Source: Altererythrobacter sp. (GTDB lineage Bacteria; Pseudomonadota; Alphaproteobacteria; Sphingomonadales; Sphingomonadaceae). Taken from it: a stretch of DNA of 64,000 nucleotides. Location: positions 1-64,000 of the forward strand of contig JAPSJS010000003.1 in the NCBI GenBank assembly GCA_031178065.1. Reading direction: 5' to 3'. Below, piece after piece: positions 43,680-52,639 of the stretch (position 1 is its first letter; each line of letters opens with the position of its first letter). The notes under the pieces were generated by a model. The model searched no databases and had not been told where the DNA came from. It worked only from the letters and a program-made list of their open reading frames with translations. Made by a program: the position numbers and the translations under genes.

Positions 43680-45671
43680 ATGACCATTCCACGCCTTGCG
43701 CTGGCGGGATCGCTGCTCGCCTGCGCCCTGCCCGCCCACGCAGAAACCGCCGCCGAAGGGGAGGGCCGCACGATCATCGTGACCGGCACCCGGGCGGCCG
43801 ACGAAGCCGAAGCGCGCGCCGCGGCGACGCCCGGCGGCACCGATGTCGTCACGCACGACGAATATGCCGACAAGTCGCTCGTCTCGCTGCGCGACGCGCT
43901 CGCGTTCTCGCCGGGCGTCTACCTCCAGCCGCGCTACGGGCAGGAGGTGCGCATCTCGATCCGCGGATCGGGCCTGTCGCGCGGCTACCACATGCGCGGC
44001 ATCACGCTGCTGCAGGACGGGGTGCCGATCAATCTCGCCGACGACAACGGCGATTTTCAGGAACTGGAGCCGATCTTCTTCGACTACCTCGAAGTCTATC
44101 GCGGCGCCAATGCGCTGCGCTTCGGCTCGGGCACGCTCGGCGGTGCGATCAACGGGGTGACGCCGACCGGCGAGACCGCGTCGGGGCTCTACCTGCGCGG
44201 CGATGTCGGCAGCTTCGAGACGTATCGCGGACTCGTCTCGGCCGGCACGCAGATGGGGCCGGGCAACGCGTGGGCTGCGCTCAGCGTCGACGGTTCGGAC
44301 GGCGAGCGCGATCATGCGAAGCGGCGCTCGCTTCGCTTCCACGGCAATGTCGGGCTCGATGTCACGGAGTCGATCGAGACGCGCTTCTACGCCAGCGTGA
44401 ACGACATCGATCAGGAACTGCCCGGCGCGCTCGATCTCGCAACCGTCCTGAACGCACCCGAGACCGGCAACTTCGCCGGCGATCAGGCGCGGGACATCGA
44501 CTCGGTCCGGCTGCAGAACCGCACGCGGCTTTCGTTTAGCGGAGGACAGCTCGATGCAGGGGTCTTCGTCAACGCCAAGTCACTCTATCACCCGATCTTC
44601 CAGGTGGTCGATCAGGAGTCGGTCGACCGGGGCGTCTATGTGCGGCTCGACTACGCATCCGGCCCGTTCGAGCTGACGCTGGGCGGAGAGGCACGGTTCG
44701 GCGATGTCGCCTCGAAGCGTTTCGTCAATCTCGACGGCCAGCGCGGCGAGCTGACGTTCGATGCGAAGCAGGATGCCCGGACCGCCAACCTCTACGGCGA
44801 GGTGCGTTTCCGCCCGATCGACTCGCTGCAACTGATCGCGGGCGGCATCTACGCCGATGGCTACCGCGAGCAGCACTTGCGCTACGACGCGTTTCAGGGC
44901 GGCCCCGCGGACGTGACGGGCCGCGCCGACTACGACGCCTTCTCACCCAAGCTCGGCCTGCTCTACGAACCGTCGGCAGGCGTCCAGATCTTCGCCAACT
45001 ACAGCCGCTCGGTCGAATTCCCCGGCTTCATCGAGCTGGCGCAGATCGCCAGCTTCGTCGACCTCGATCCGCAGCGCGCGTGGAGCTTCGAAGTCGGCGC
45101 GCGCGGCCGCACGGGCATCGGGGAGTGGGACATCGCCGCCTATCGCGCCGATCTCGATGGCGAGTTGCTGCAATTCGATGTCGGACCGGACATTCCGGCC
45201 GCGACCTTCAACGCGGGCGAGACGCGGCATCAGGGGATCGAGGCAGCGCTGGCTCTGAACGTCGCCGAGTGGCTCCAGCTCCGCCAGATCTACCAGTACA
45301 GCGACTTCCGCTTCGTCGGCGATCCGCAGTACGGCGACAACCGCCTGCCGGTCGTGCCCGAGCACGTCTATCGCGCCGAACTGCGGCTGGGCACGGACGC
45401 GCTCCATGTCGCGCCCAATGTCGAATGGGTGCCGCGCGGCGCCTGGGCGGATTATGCGAACACGCTGCGGGTCGACGGCTATGCGCTGGTCGGGCTGAGC
45501 GCGGGCGCGACGGTCGCCGAGGGGATCGACGTGTTCCTCGACGCCCGCAACCTGCTGGGCGAGAAAACCGTCGGCGACATCAGCGCGGCGATCAGCGCCA
45601 CGCCGGAATCGGCGATCTTCTATCCGGTGGAACGGCGCGCCGTGTTCGGCGGCGTCCGTGCCCGGTTCTAG
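43680..45671 (+). CDS. TonB-dependent receptor in a copper operon
   Basis: 663 residues. Signal peptide ending LPAHAE; a TonB box-like start (GRTIIVTGTRA); plug domain with SVRDALAFSPGV-like sequence and IRGSGLSRGYHMRGI; a 22-strand-type barrel ending VFGGVRARF. Its size fits iron-siderophore or metal receptors. With PCu(A)C, SCO and PepSY neighbours, a copper (or copper-chelate) or iron-chelate substrate is plausible. ATG 43680 follows GGGAGGACACC and is preferred to the GTG at 43653 inside the SCO gene. Confidence 0.92.
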   Translation: MTIPRLALAGSLLACALPAHAETAAEGEGRTIIVTGTRAADEAEARAAATPGGTDVVTHDEYADKSLVSLRDALAFSPGVYLQPRYGQEVRISIRGSGLSRGYHMRGITLLQDGVPINLADDNGDFQELEPIFFDYLEVYRGANALRFGSGTLGGAINGVTPTGETASGLYLRGDVGSFETYRGLVSAGTQMGPGNAWAALSVDGSDGERDHAKRRSLRFHGNVGLDVTESIETRFYASVNDIDQELPGALDLATVLNAPETGNFAGDQARDIDSVRLQNRTRLSFSGGQLDAGVFVNAKSLYHPIFQVVDQESVDRGVYVRLDYASGPFELTLGGEARFGDVASKRFVNLDGQRGELTFDAKQDARTANLYGEVRFRPIDSLQLIAGGIYADGYREQHLRYDAFQGGPADVTGRADYDAFSPKLGLLYEPSAGVQIFANYSRSVEFPGFIELAQIASFVDLDPQRAWSFEVGARGRTGIGEWDIAAYRADLDGELLQFDVGPDIPAATFNAGETRHQGIEAALALNVAEWLQLRQIYQYSDFRFVGDPQYGDNRLPVVPEHVYRAELRLGTDALHVAPNVEWVPRGAWADYANTLRVDGYALVGLSAGATVAEGIDVFLDARNLLGEKTVGDISAAISATPESAIFYPVERRAVFGGVRARF

Positions 45672-45683
45672 GGGGGAAGCATC

Positions 45684-47012
45684 ATGGCCGACACGGCGCT
45701 CTATCGCAGGGTCTGGCGCTGGCATTTCCATGCCGGGCTGTTCGTGCTGCCGTTCATCCTGATCCTCGCCGCCACCGGGGCGATCTATCTGTTCAAGCCG
45801 CAGATCGACCGGTGGGAGGAAAGCGCGTTCCGCGGGCTCCCGGCGCAGGACGCCGTATCGGCCGACGCACAGCTCGACGCCGCGATGGCGGCCTATCCCG
45901 GCAGCCGGTTCAATCACTATCGGCTGCCGGAGAACCCCGGCGACGCGGCCATGCTCCAGCTTGCCTTGCCGAGCGGCCAACTGGCCGAGGTCTATGTTTC
46001 GCCGCAGGGCGAAGTGCTCGGCGCGCTCGACCCCGAGGCCCGCATCTCGGCCACCGTTTCGCGGATTCACGGCACGCTGCTGCTCGGGGACTGGGGCGAT
46101 GCGCTGGTCGAGCTGGTGGCGAGCTGGACGATCGTGATGATCCTGAGCGGCCTCTACCTCTGGTGGCCGCGGCCGTTCAGAGCGGCCGGCACGTTCTGGC
46201 CGCGCCCGTCGCTGCGCGGGCGGCCGCTGCTCAGGGATTTCCACCGAGTGACCGGCTTCTCGATCTCGGGACTGGTGCTGGTGATGCTCGCCAGCGGTCT
46301 GCCCTGGGCCAGCGTATGGGGCAGCGGCTTCAAGTGGGCACGCATCGAGCTCGGCCTGATCGAGGGGCCGCAAGAATGGAAGATTGGCGCTGGCGGCGGC
46401 CATTCGGGCCACGCGCACGGCGCGATGGCGCACACGCCTGAACAGCCTCCGGAGGGCCTTCCACTTTCCGCCTTTGTCGCGAGGGCGGAGCGGGAGAACC
46501 TCGCCTTTCCCGCGCTGGTTCTGCCGCCGCACGCGCCGCAGCTCTTCGGTCCGCCGACGGGCAACAAGTGGACCGCTAAGTCGCAGGCGCAGAACCGCCC
46601 GCTCGTGCGCTCGGTCACTTACGATCCTCTGACCGGCGCCGAGACCGGCCGCAGGGGGTTCGCCGACCAGCATCCGATCGACCGCGCGGTCAACTACGGT
46701 ATCGCCTGGCACGAAGGGCAGCTCTTCGGCCTCGCCAACCAGCTCCTCGGCCTCGCCACCGCGCTGGCGCTGATCGCCGTGAGCGCGCTCGGCGCCGCGA
46801 TGTGGTGGAAGCGCCGCCCGCGCGGAGAACTCGGCGCGCCCGCAGGTGACGAGCGGCCCCTCGGCCCGCGGCTATGGTTCGCGATCGCCGCGCTGGCGAT
46901 CCTGCTGCCGCTGTTCGGCCTGTCGCTGCTCGCGGTTCTCGCAGCCGAGTTCCTGTGGGCCCGGCTGCGAGGGGCGATGCAGCGAAGCGAGCCTCAGTCC
47001 TCCCACCAGTAG
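45684..47012 (+). CDS. PepSY-associated membrane protein, possible ferric/cupric reductase
   Basis: 442 residues. Four main membrane helices with the arrangement of the PepSY_TM family: helix 1 after WRWHFHAGLFVLPF, conserved SRIHGTLLLGDWG, DFHRVTGF and AWHEGQLFGLANQ, which carry histidines that can bind heme. A His-rich loop (GGGHSGHAHGAMAHT) lies in the middle. Such proteins often sit beside TonB receptors and may reduce the imported metal. Start after GGGGGAAGC. Its 3' end overlaps the convergent amidohydrolase gene by 19 bases. Confidence 0.9.
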   Translation: MADTALYRRVWRWHFHAGLFVLPFILILAATGAIYLFKPQIDRWEESAFRGLPAQDAVSADAQLDAAMAAYPGSRFNHYRLPENPGDAAMLQLALPSGQLAEVYVSPQGEVLGALDPEARISATVSRIHGTLLLGDWGDALVELVASWTIVMILSGLYLWWPRPFRAAGTFWPRPSLRGRPLLRDFHRVTGFSISGLVLVMLASGLPWASVWGSGFKWARIELGLIEGPQEWKIGAGGGHSGHAHGAMAHTPEQPPEGLPLSAFVARAERENLAFPALVLPPHAPQLFGPPTGNKWTAKSQAQNRPLVRSVTYDPLTGAETGRRGFADQHPIDRAVNYGIAWHEGQLFGLANQLLGLATALALIAVSALGAAMWWKRRPRGELGAPAGDERPLGPRLWFAIAALAILLPLFGLSLLAVLAAEFLWARLRGAMQRSEPQSSHQ

Positions 47013-50000
47013 GGCAGGCGCTGGAAGTCGCCGGTCTCGACTTCGTTCATCGTCCGCGCGTCGTAGAGGCGGCCGCCCAGCATGACCCGCTCGATCTCGT
47101 CGCTCGCGCTGATGTCCTGCGAGGGATCGGCCGAGAGGACCACGAGGTCGGCGAGCTTGCCCGGCTCGATGCTACCGATGTCCTGCGCCATGCCGAGCGA
47201 CTGCGCGGCCACGATCGTGCCCGCCCGCAGCGCCTCCACCGGCGTCATGCCGCCGCGTACGAAGCTCCACAGCTCCCAGTGGGCTGCGACGCCCGCCTGC
47301 TGCCCGTGCGCACCGATCGCGACCTTCACGCCGCGGTCGGCGAGCTTGGCCGCCTCGCGTGCGCTGTCGTCGTCGACGAAGGCCCACTCGGGCGCCTTCA
47401 CCCGGCGCGCGGTCGCCGCGAGCAGCTGGCGCGGCGGCGTGTGGACAAGCAGCGGGTTCTCGAACACGTCGGTCGCCTGGCGCCAGTACGGATCGCCAGC
47501 GAGCCCGCCGTACGTCACCACCAGCGTCGGGGTGTAGTTGCTCTGGCTCTGGCCGAAGAACTGCAGCACGTCCTCGTACATCACGTCGACCGGCACGTTG
47601 TGCTCGATCGTCGAATTGCCGTCGGCGACCAGGGCCATGTCCATGCCGAACAGCGATCCGCCCTCGGCCACCACCAGCATGTTCTCCGCCCGGCTGGCGG
47701 CGACGACCTGCTGGCGCTGCTCGCGCCGCGGCTGGTTGTAGTTCTTGATCGAGATGCCGCCCTGCGCCTTGATCCGGCGAACGTGGGCGAGCGCATCCTC
47801 GTAACTGTCGATCCGCGCGTAGACGTCCGCGGCCTTGGCCCCGTAGACGACCTCGCCGGTCGAGAAGATGCGCGGGCCGAGCAGTTTGCCGGCGCGCTGG
47901 CGCTCCGAGGCGGCGAAGATCATGCTCGCGCTGGACGAGGGATCGTGAATCGTGGTCACGCCCATCGCCAGTTCCTGGACCAGCGCCCAATTCTGCTGCG
48001 GCACGAGGTCGCCCGCGCCCTGAGGCCCGTGGGCGTGGGCATCGACCAGGCCGGGCATGATCGTCTTGCCGCTGGCGTCGATCACCGTCGCACCGCCTGG
48101 GATGCTGACGCTGCCGGCCGGTCCAACCGCGACGATCCGGTCGCCCTCGATCACGATCGTGCCGTTGTCGATCGCGCCGGCATCCTCGCCCGTCATGGTC
48201 AGGATGCGCGCCCCGGTCAGTGCGACCGTGCCGCTCGGCTTGTCGGCGCGCAGGGTGCGCGCGATCGAGATGCCGCTCTCGGGCGGGGTGAAGCCGGGCG
48301 CACCTTCCGCCTGCGGTGCGCGCGGGAACATGGCCGCGGCCGTAGCGCGGTAAACCGTCGGGCCCATCGACCAGTAGAGCGTATCGCCCCCCCCCGACCA
48401 GCCGATGTATTCGGCGCCGCCCTTGCTGGCGCGGACCACGGGCAGGACCTTTGCCTCTTCATCGACTTCGACCGCCTGCCCGCCGGGCATCAGCGGCATC
48501 GCGAAGACCTCGTAGTTCTGGCGGAAGGCGAAAAACTCGCCGTTCGGCGAGACGCGGAACTCGCTCGCCAGCTCGCCCTGCGCATGCACGCGGCGCGCTT
48601 CGCCGTTGAGGTCGGCGGAGATGAGCTGCAGCTTGCCCTCCTCCCGGCCGAGCATGAACACCCGCTCGCCGTCGGCGCCGAATTGCGGATCGCCGAGATC
48701 GCGCGCGATCAGCTCCGGCGTGCCGCCCGATACCGGAACACGGTAGACGCCCGGGTCCTCCGAATACTCGGGCGCCGTCAGGTCGCCGCCCGCGCGCTTC
48801 TCGAACACGAGCGTTCGGCCGTCGGGCGAGAACTGCGGCACCGCATAGTGCCCCGGCTGGCTGGTCACCGTGCGCACGTTGCGGCCGGTGGCGTTGGCAA
48901 CCACGATTTCGCCGAGCCCCGTGTCGGTCCAGCGCACCCAGGCAAGCTGGCGCCCGTCGCGCGACCAGGCGGGCCACAGCTCCAGCGCCTCGTCCTGCTG
49001 CGTCAGCCGCCGCGGCTCGCCGCCGACAGTGTCCTTGACGTAGAGCTTGCCGAGGCTGGCGAAGACGACGCGGTCTCCATCGGGCGAGATCGCCGCGAAC
49101 TTCGGCATTCTCGCGACGAAAGTATCGGGCGCCACCGGGATCACCGGATGAGGTGCGTCGGCGACACCGCGGGTGTCGTCGATCGTGAAAGGGATCTCGC
49201 TGAGCCCGCCACCATCGGCGTTCACCCGGCGCAGCTTGCCGCCCGCCCAGAACACCAGGCTGCGGCTGTCCGGCGTCCAGTCCATGTTGGGATAGACGCC
49301 GTAGACCGCCCAGGTCTCCTGCATGTCGAGATCGAGATCGCCGTAGATCATCCGTTCCTCGCCCGTCTCCAGGTTCTTGACCCAGAGCTGCGACTGATCC
49401 TTGTCGCGCCGCACGAAGGAAAGCAGCTTGCCGTCGGGCGAGGGGTTGGGACGGACCGAGCCGCCGTAGCCGGAGACCGCCGTGGTGACCTCGCCGGTCT
49501 TGAGGTCGTAGCGTTCGATCTCGAACATGCTCTGGGTCGAATCCTGCGCATATTCGAAGATCGGACCCGGGGTGACGTTGCGGGTGTAGTAGATCGCGCT
49601 TCCGTCGGGCGCGTAGATCGGTTCGCCCAGTTCCTTCTGAAGCTGCTCACTGGCGCGCTCGACCAGCGCCACCCCGCTGCCGCCGGAGACATGATAGATC
49701 CAGACCTCGCCGGTGCCCAGCGAACGCCCGGTCGTGAAATGCTTCCTCGCCGCAATGAAGCGCCCGTCGGGGCTCCAGGTCGGCTGGTTGAGCAGGCGGA
49801 ACTTCTCCTTGGTGACCTGCCGCTTGTCCGACCCGTCGGTGTTCATCAGCCAGATGTTGTCGCCGCCGCCGCGGTCGGAGGTGAAGGCGATCCGGCTCCC
49901 GTCGGGCGAGAAGCGCGGCTGCACTTCCCAGGCCAGCCCTTCGGCGATGCGCCGGGGCGGGCCGCCGGAAATCGGCATGGTGTAGATGTCGCCGAGCAGC

Positions 50001-50329
50001 GCGAAGGCCACCGTGCGGCCGTCGGGCGAGACGTCGACGTCCATCCACGTGCCTTCGTCGGTGCGGATCGGAATCTGCCGGATCGTCGCCCCGCGCGGTG
50101 CCGTGACGTCCCACTTGGCCTTGTCCGCCTCGCTCTCCACCGGGTCGACCGGGCTGGAGGTCACCTGCTCGCCGCTGCCTTCGGTAGGAAGCGGCCCTTC
50201 GTCGCCTTGCGATGCGTCGACCTCCTGCTCCTCCACCGGGTTCGGCGAGGGCTGCGGTTCCTGGTCCTGCGCGCTGAGCGAAGTGGCAAACAGCAGGCTG
50301 GCAATGACGGATGCGACGCTGGCTTTCAT
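46994..50329 (-). CDS. Secreted beta-propeller/amidohydrolase fusion protein
   Basis: 1111 residues. Signal peptide about 1-20; acidic linker to about 75; then repeated TolB/PD40 blades (VSPDGRTVAFALLGDIYTMPISGG, FSPDGSRIAFTSDRGGGDNIWLMN, WSPDGRFIAARK and more) to about 680; then an amidohydrolase domain from about 705 with metal-binding VDAHAHG, a further His in IEHN, and IEPGKLADLVVLSADP at the end. Relatives are annotated as imidazolonepropionase or peptidase-like; the substrate is unknown, perhaps peptides or cyclic amides. ATG 50329 has GGGGAGAC upstream; the longer open frame is not coding. A 9-base G run lies inside (48387-48395). Confidence 0.9.
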   Translation of the reverse strand: MKASVASVIASLLFATSLSAQDQEPQPSPNPVEEQEVDASQGDEGPLPTEGSGEQVTSSPVDPVESEADKAKWDVTAPRGATIRQIPIRTDEGTWMDVDVSPDGRTVAFALLGDIYTMPISGGPPRRIAEGLAWEVQPRFSPDGSRIAFTSDRGGGDNIWLMNTDGSDKRQVTKEKFRLLNQPTWSPDGRFIAARKHFTTGRSLGTGEVWIYHVSGGSGVALVERASEQLQKELGEPIYAPDGSAIYYTRNVTPGPIFEYAQDSTQSMFEIERYDLKTGEVTTAVSGYGGSVRPNPSPDGKLLSFVRRDKDQSQLWVKNLETGEERMIYGDLDLDMQETWAVYGVYPNMDWTPDSRSLVFWAGGKLRRVNADGGGLSEIPFTIDDTRGVADAPHPVIPVAPDTFVARMPKFAAISPDGDRVVFASLGKLYVKDTVGGEPRRLTQQDEALELWPAWSRDGRQLAWVRWTDTGLGEIVVANATGRNVRTVTSQPGHYAVPQFSPDGRTLVFEKRAGGDLTAPEYSEDPGVYRVPVSGGTPELIARDLGDPQFGADGERVFMLGREEGKLQLISADLNGEARRVHAQGELASEFRVSPNGEFFAFRQNYEVFAMPLMPGGQAVEVDEEAKVLPVVRASKGGAEYIGWSGGGDTLYWSMGPTVYRATAAAMFPRAPQAEGAPGFTPPESGISIARTLRADKPSGTVALTGARILTMTGEDAGAIDNGTIVIEGDRIVAVGPAGSVSIPGGATVIDASGKTIMPGLVDAHAHGPQGAGDLVPQQNWALVQELAMGVTTIHDPSSSASMIFAASERQRAGKLLGPRIFSTGEVVYGAKAADVYARIDSYEDALAHVRRIKAQGGISIKNYNQPRREQRQQVVAASRAENMLVVAEGGSLFGMDMALVADGNSTIEHNVPVDVMYEDVLQFFGQSQSNYTPTLVVTYGGLAGDPYWRQATDVFENPLLVHTPPRQLLAATARRVKAPEWAFVDDDSAREAAKLADRGVKVAIGAHGQQAGVAAHWELWSFVRGGMTPVEALRAGTIVAAQSLGMAQDIGSIEPGKLADLVVLSADPSQDISASDEIERVMLGGRLYDARTMNEVETGDFQRLPYWWED

Positions 50330-50449
50330 GGTGATCTGTCTCCCCTGGGAAAGGAGGCGTTCTATGCAAGCCGGCGCGCTAGGTCCATGCCGCCCGTCGA
50401 CTGATTTCGCACCCTTTCCTTTTGCGTGGGACAGTCTAGCAACCGCGCA

Positions 50450-52639
50450 ATGGATCGGGCGACAATCGTTCACGAGAACTTCCTCCGCCGTGTGGCGCAA
50501 GGCGACCTGCCGCATGGCGCGGAGCCGCACGGGCCGCTCTCGGCGGAGATCGCGGTGCAGCTCTTCAGGTCGGGCTGCCTGACCCGCGCGCTCGATCTCG
50601 TCAGCCGGCGGATGCAGGCGGCCGGAGAGGGATTCTACACGATCGGCTCGTCCGGCCACGAAGGCATGGCCGCGGTCGCGGCGGCGCTGCGGCCGACCGA
50701 CATGGCCTTCCTCCACTACCGCGACGCGGCCTTCCAGATCGAGCGCGCGAACCAGGTGCCGGGCCAGTCGATCCTGTGGGACATGCTGCTGAGCTTCGCC
50801 TGCTCGCGCGAGGACCCGATCTCCGGCGGGCGGCACAAGGTGCTCGGCTCCAAGGCGCTCAACATTCCGCCGCAGACCTCGACCATTGCCAGCCATCTGC
50901 CAAAGGCCGTCGGCGCGGCGTACTCCGTGGGGCTGACCAAGCGCGTGAAGCCCGAGCATCAGGCCCTGCCCGACGATGCCATCGTCATGTGCAGCTTCGG
51001 CGATGCCAGCGCCAACCACTCGACCGCGCAAGGGGCGATCAACACGAGCTGCTGGACGGCGTTCCAGAAGGTCCCGATGCCGGTGCTGTGGGTGTGCGAG
51101 GACAACGGCATCGGCATCTCGACCAAGACCCCCAGCGGCTGGATCGCAGCCAATTTCGCGCATCGCCCCGGCCTCGGCTATTTCGCCTGCGACGGGCTCG
51201 ACATCTACGACACCTATGCCACCGCGCGCGCCGCCGCCGAGTTCGTGCGCACGCGGCGCAAGCCTGCCTTCCTCCATGTGCGCACGGTACGGCTCTACGG
51301 CCATGCCGGGGCAGACATGCCGACGACTTATATGGCGAAGCACGAAGTCGAGGCGGAGGAGGCGAACGACCCGCTGCTCCACTCGGTGCGGCTGCTCGGC
51401 GAAGCCGGTGCGCTCGAGCGCGAGGAGGCGCTGGCGATCTACCAGGACACGCTCGCGCGCGTCGAACGCGTGCGGGCGGAAGCGGTCACGCGACCGCGGC
51501 TGAAGACGGCGTCCGAGGTCATGGCCAGCCTGATCCCGCCGAAGCGCGAGAACGCCCCGAGCAACGGCCCTTCCGCCGAAGCGCGCGAGGCCATGTTCGG
51601 CGCCGAGCTCAAGGCGATGGAAAGCCCGCAGATCATGAGCCGCCTGATCAACTGGGCGCTCACCGACCTGATGCTCGAGCACCGCGAGATCGCGCTGATG
51701 GGGGAGGACGTCTGCACCAAGGGCGGCGTCTACGGCGTGACGCAGAAGCTCGGTCAACGCTTCGGCCGCGCGCGGGTGATCGATACGCTGCTCGACGAGC
51801 AGTCGATCCTCGGCCTGGGGCTCGGCATGGCGCAGAACGGGTTTCTGCCGATCCCCGAGATCCAGTTCCTCGCCTACTACCACAATGCCGAGGACCAGCT
51901 TCGCGGCGAAGGCGCGACGCTGCCGTTCTTCTCGGGCGGGCAGTACACGAACCCGATGGTCGTGCGCATTGCGGGCCTCGGCTACCAGCGCGGTTTCGGC
52001 GGACACTTCCACAACGACAACAGCTTCGCCGTGCTGCGCGACGTGCCGGGGGTGATCCTCTGCTGCCCGTCGAACGGCGCCGACGCCGCGAAACTGCTGC
52101 GCGAATGCGTGCGGCTGGCGCGCGAGGAGCAGCGACTGGTCGTGTTCCTCGAGCCGATCGCGCTCTACCCGATGCGCGACCTGCACGAGCCCGGCGATGG
52201 GCTGTGGCTGCGGCACTATCCGGAACCGTCCGAGCGGATCGGTTTGGGCGAGGTGACGGCGCACGGTGACGGCCGCGATCTGGCGATCGTCAGCTATGCC
52301 AACGGCCTGCATCTTTCGTTGCGGGCGCAGAAACGGCTGGCGGCGGAGGGGATCGCCGCGCGAGTGATCGACCTCCATTGGCTCAACCCCCTGCCGGCGG
52401 AAGCGCTGCTGGAGGCGCTCGGTGACGCGGAGCACGTGCTCGTGGTCGACGAGACACGCCGCACCGGCGGACTGGCGGAAGCGCTGATGACGTTGCTGAC
52501 CGAACGCACCAGCAAGCCGCACGCCCGCTATGTGGCGGAGGACAGCTTCATTCCGACCGGCCCCGCCTATGCCGCGACGATGCCGAGCGTGGATGGTATC
52601 CTCGACGCCGCGCGCGCTCTTGCGGGAGGCAAGGCATGA
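50450..52639 (+). CDS. Fused alpha/beta E1 subunit of a 2-oxoacid dehydrogenase
   Basis: 729 residues. The first half (about 30-370) is an E1-alpha domain: YTIGSSGHEGMAAVAAAL, and thiamine diphosphate/Mg site GDASANHS (184-191) with WVCEDNGIGIS. The second half (about 400-729) is E1-beta: ALMGEDVCTKGGVYGVTQKL, DTLLDEQSILGLGLGMA, then the transketolase C-terminal domain. In other organisms these are two genes; here they are one. It should decarboxylate a 2-oxoacid, branched-chain type most likely, and acylate an E2. No E2 or E3 is nearby. It overlaps the next gene by ATGA. Confidence 0.93.
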   Translation: MDRATIVHENFLRRVAQGDLPHGAEPHGPLSAEIAVQLFRSGCLTRALDLVSRRMQAAGEGFYTIGSSGHEGMAAVAAALRPTDMAFLHYRDAAFQIERANQVPGQSILWDMLLSFACSREDPISGGRHKVLGSKALNIPPQTSTIASHLPKAVGAAYSVGLTKRVKPEHQALPDDAIVMCSFGDASANHSTAQGAINTSCWTAFQKVPMPVLWVCEDNGIGISTKTPSGWIAANFAHRPGLGYFACDGLDIYDTYATARAAAEFVRTRRKPAFLHVRTVRLYGHAGADMPTTYMAKHEVEAEEANDPLLHSVRLLGEAGALEREEALAIYQDTLARVERVRAEAVTRPRLKTASEVMASLIPPKRENAPSNGPSAEAREAMFGAELKAMESPQIMSRLINWALTDLMLEHREIALMGEDVCTKGGVYGVTQKLGQRFGRARVIDTLLDEQSILGLGLGMAQNGFLPIPEIQFLAYYHNAEDQLRGEGATLPFFSGGQYTNPMVVRIAGLGYQRGFGGHFHNDNSFAVLRDVPGVILCCPSNGADAAKLLRECVRLAREEQRLVVFLEPIALYPMRDLHEPGDGLWLRHYPEPSERIGLGEVTAHGDGRDLAIVSYANGLHLSLRAQKRLAAEGIAARVIDLHWLNPLPAEALLEALGDAEHVLVVDETRRTGGLAEALMTLLTERTSKPHARYVAEDSFIPTGPAYAATMPSVDGILDAARALAGGKA

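Noticed and set aside
46874-50404. An 1176-codon plus-strand open frame
   Set aside because: It lies antisense to the propeller-amidohydrolase gene and its translation has no recognisable domain.
50330-52522. N-terminal extension of the amidohydrolase frame to 1842 codons
   Set aside because: The extra part is antisense to the fused E1 gene, and a proper ribosome site and signal peptide begin at 50329.
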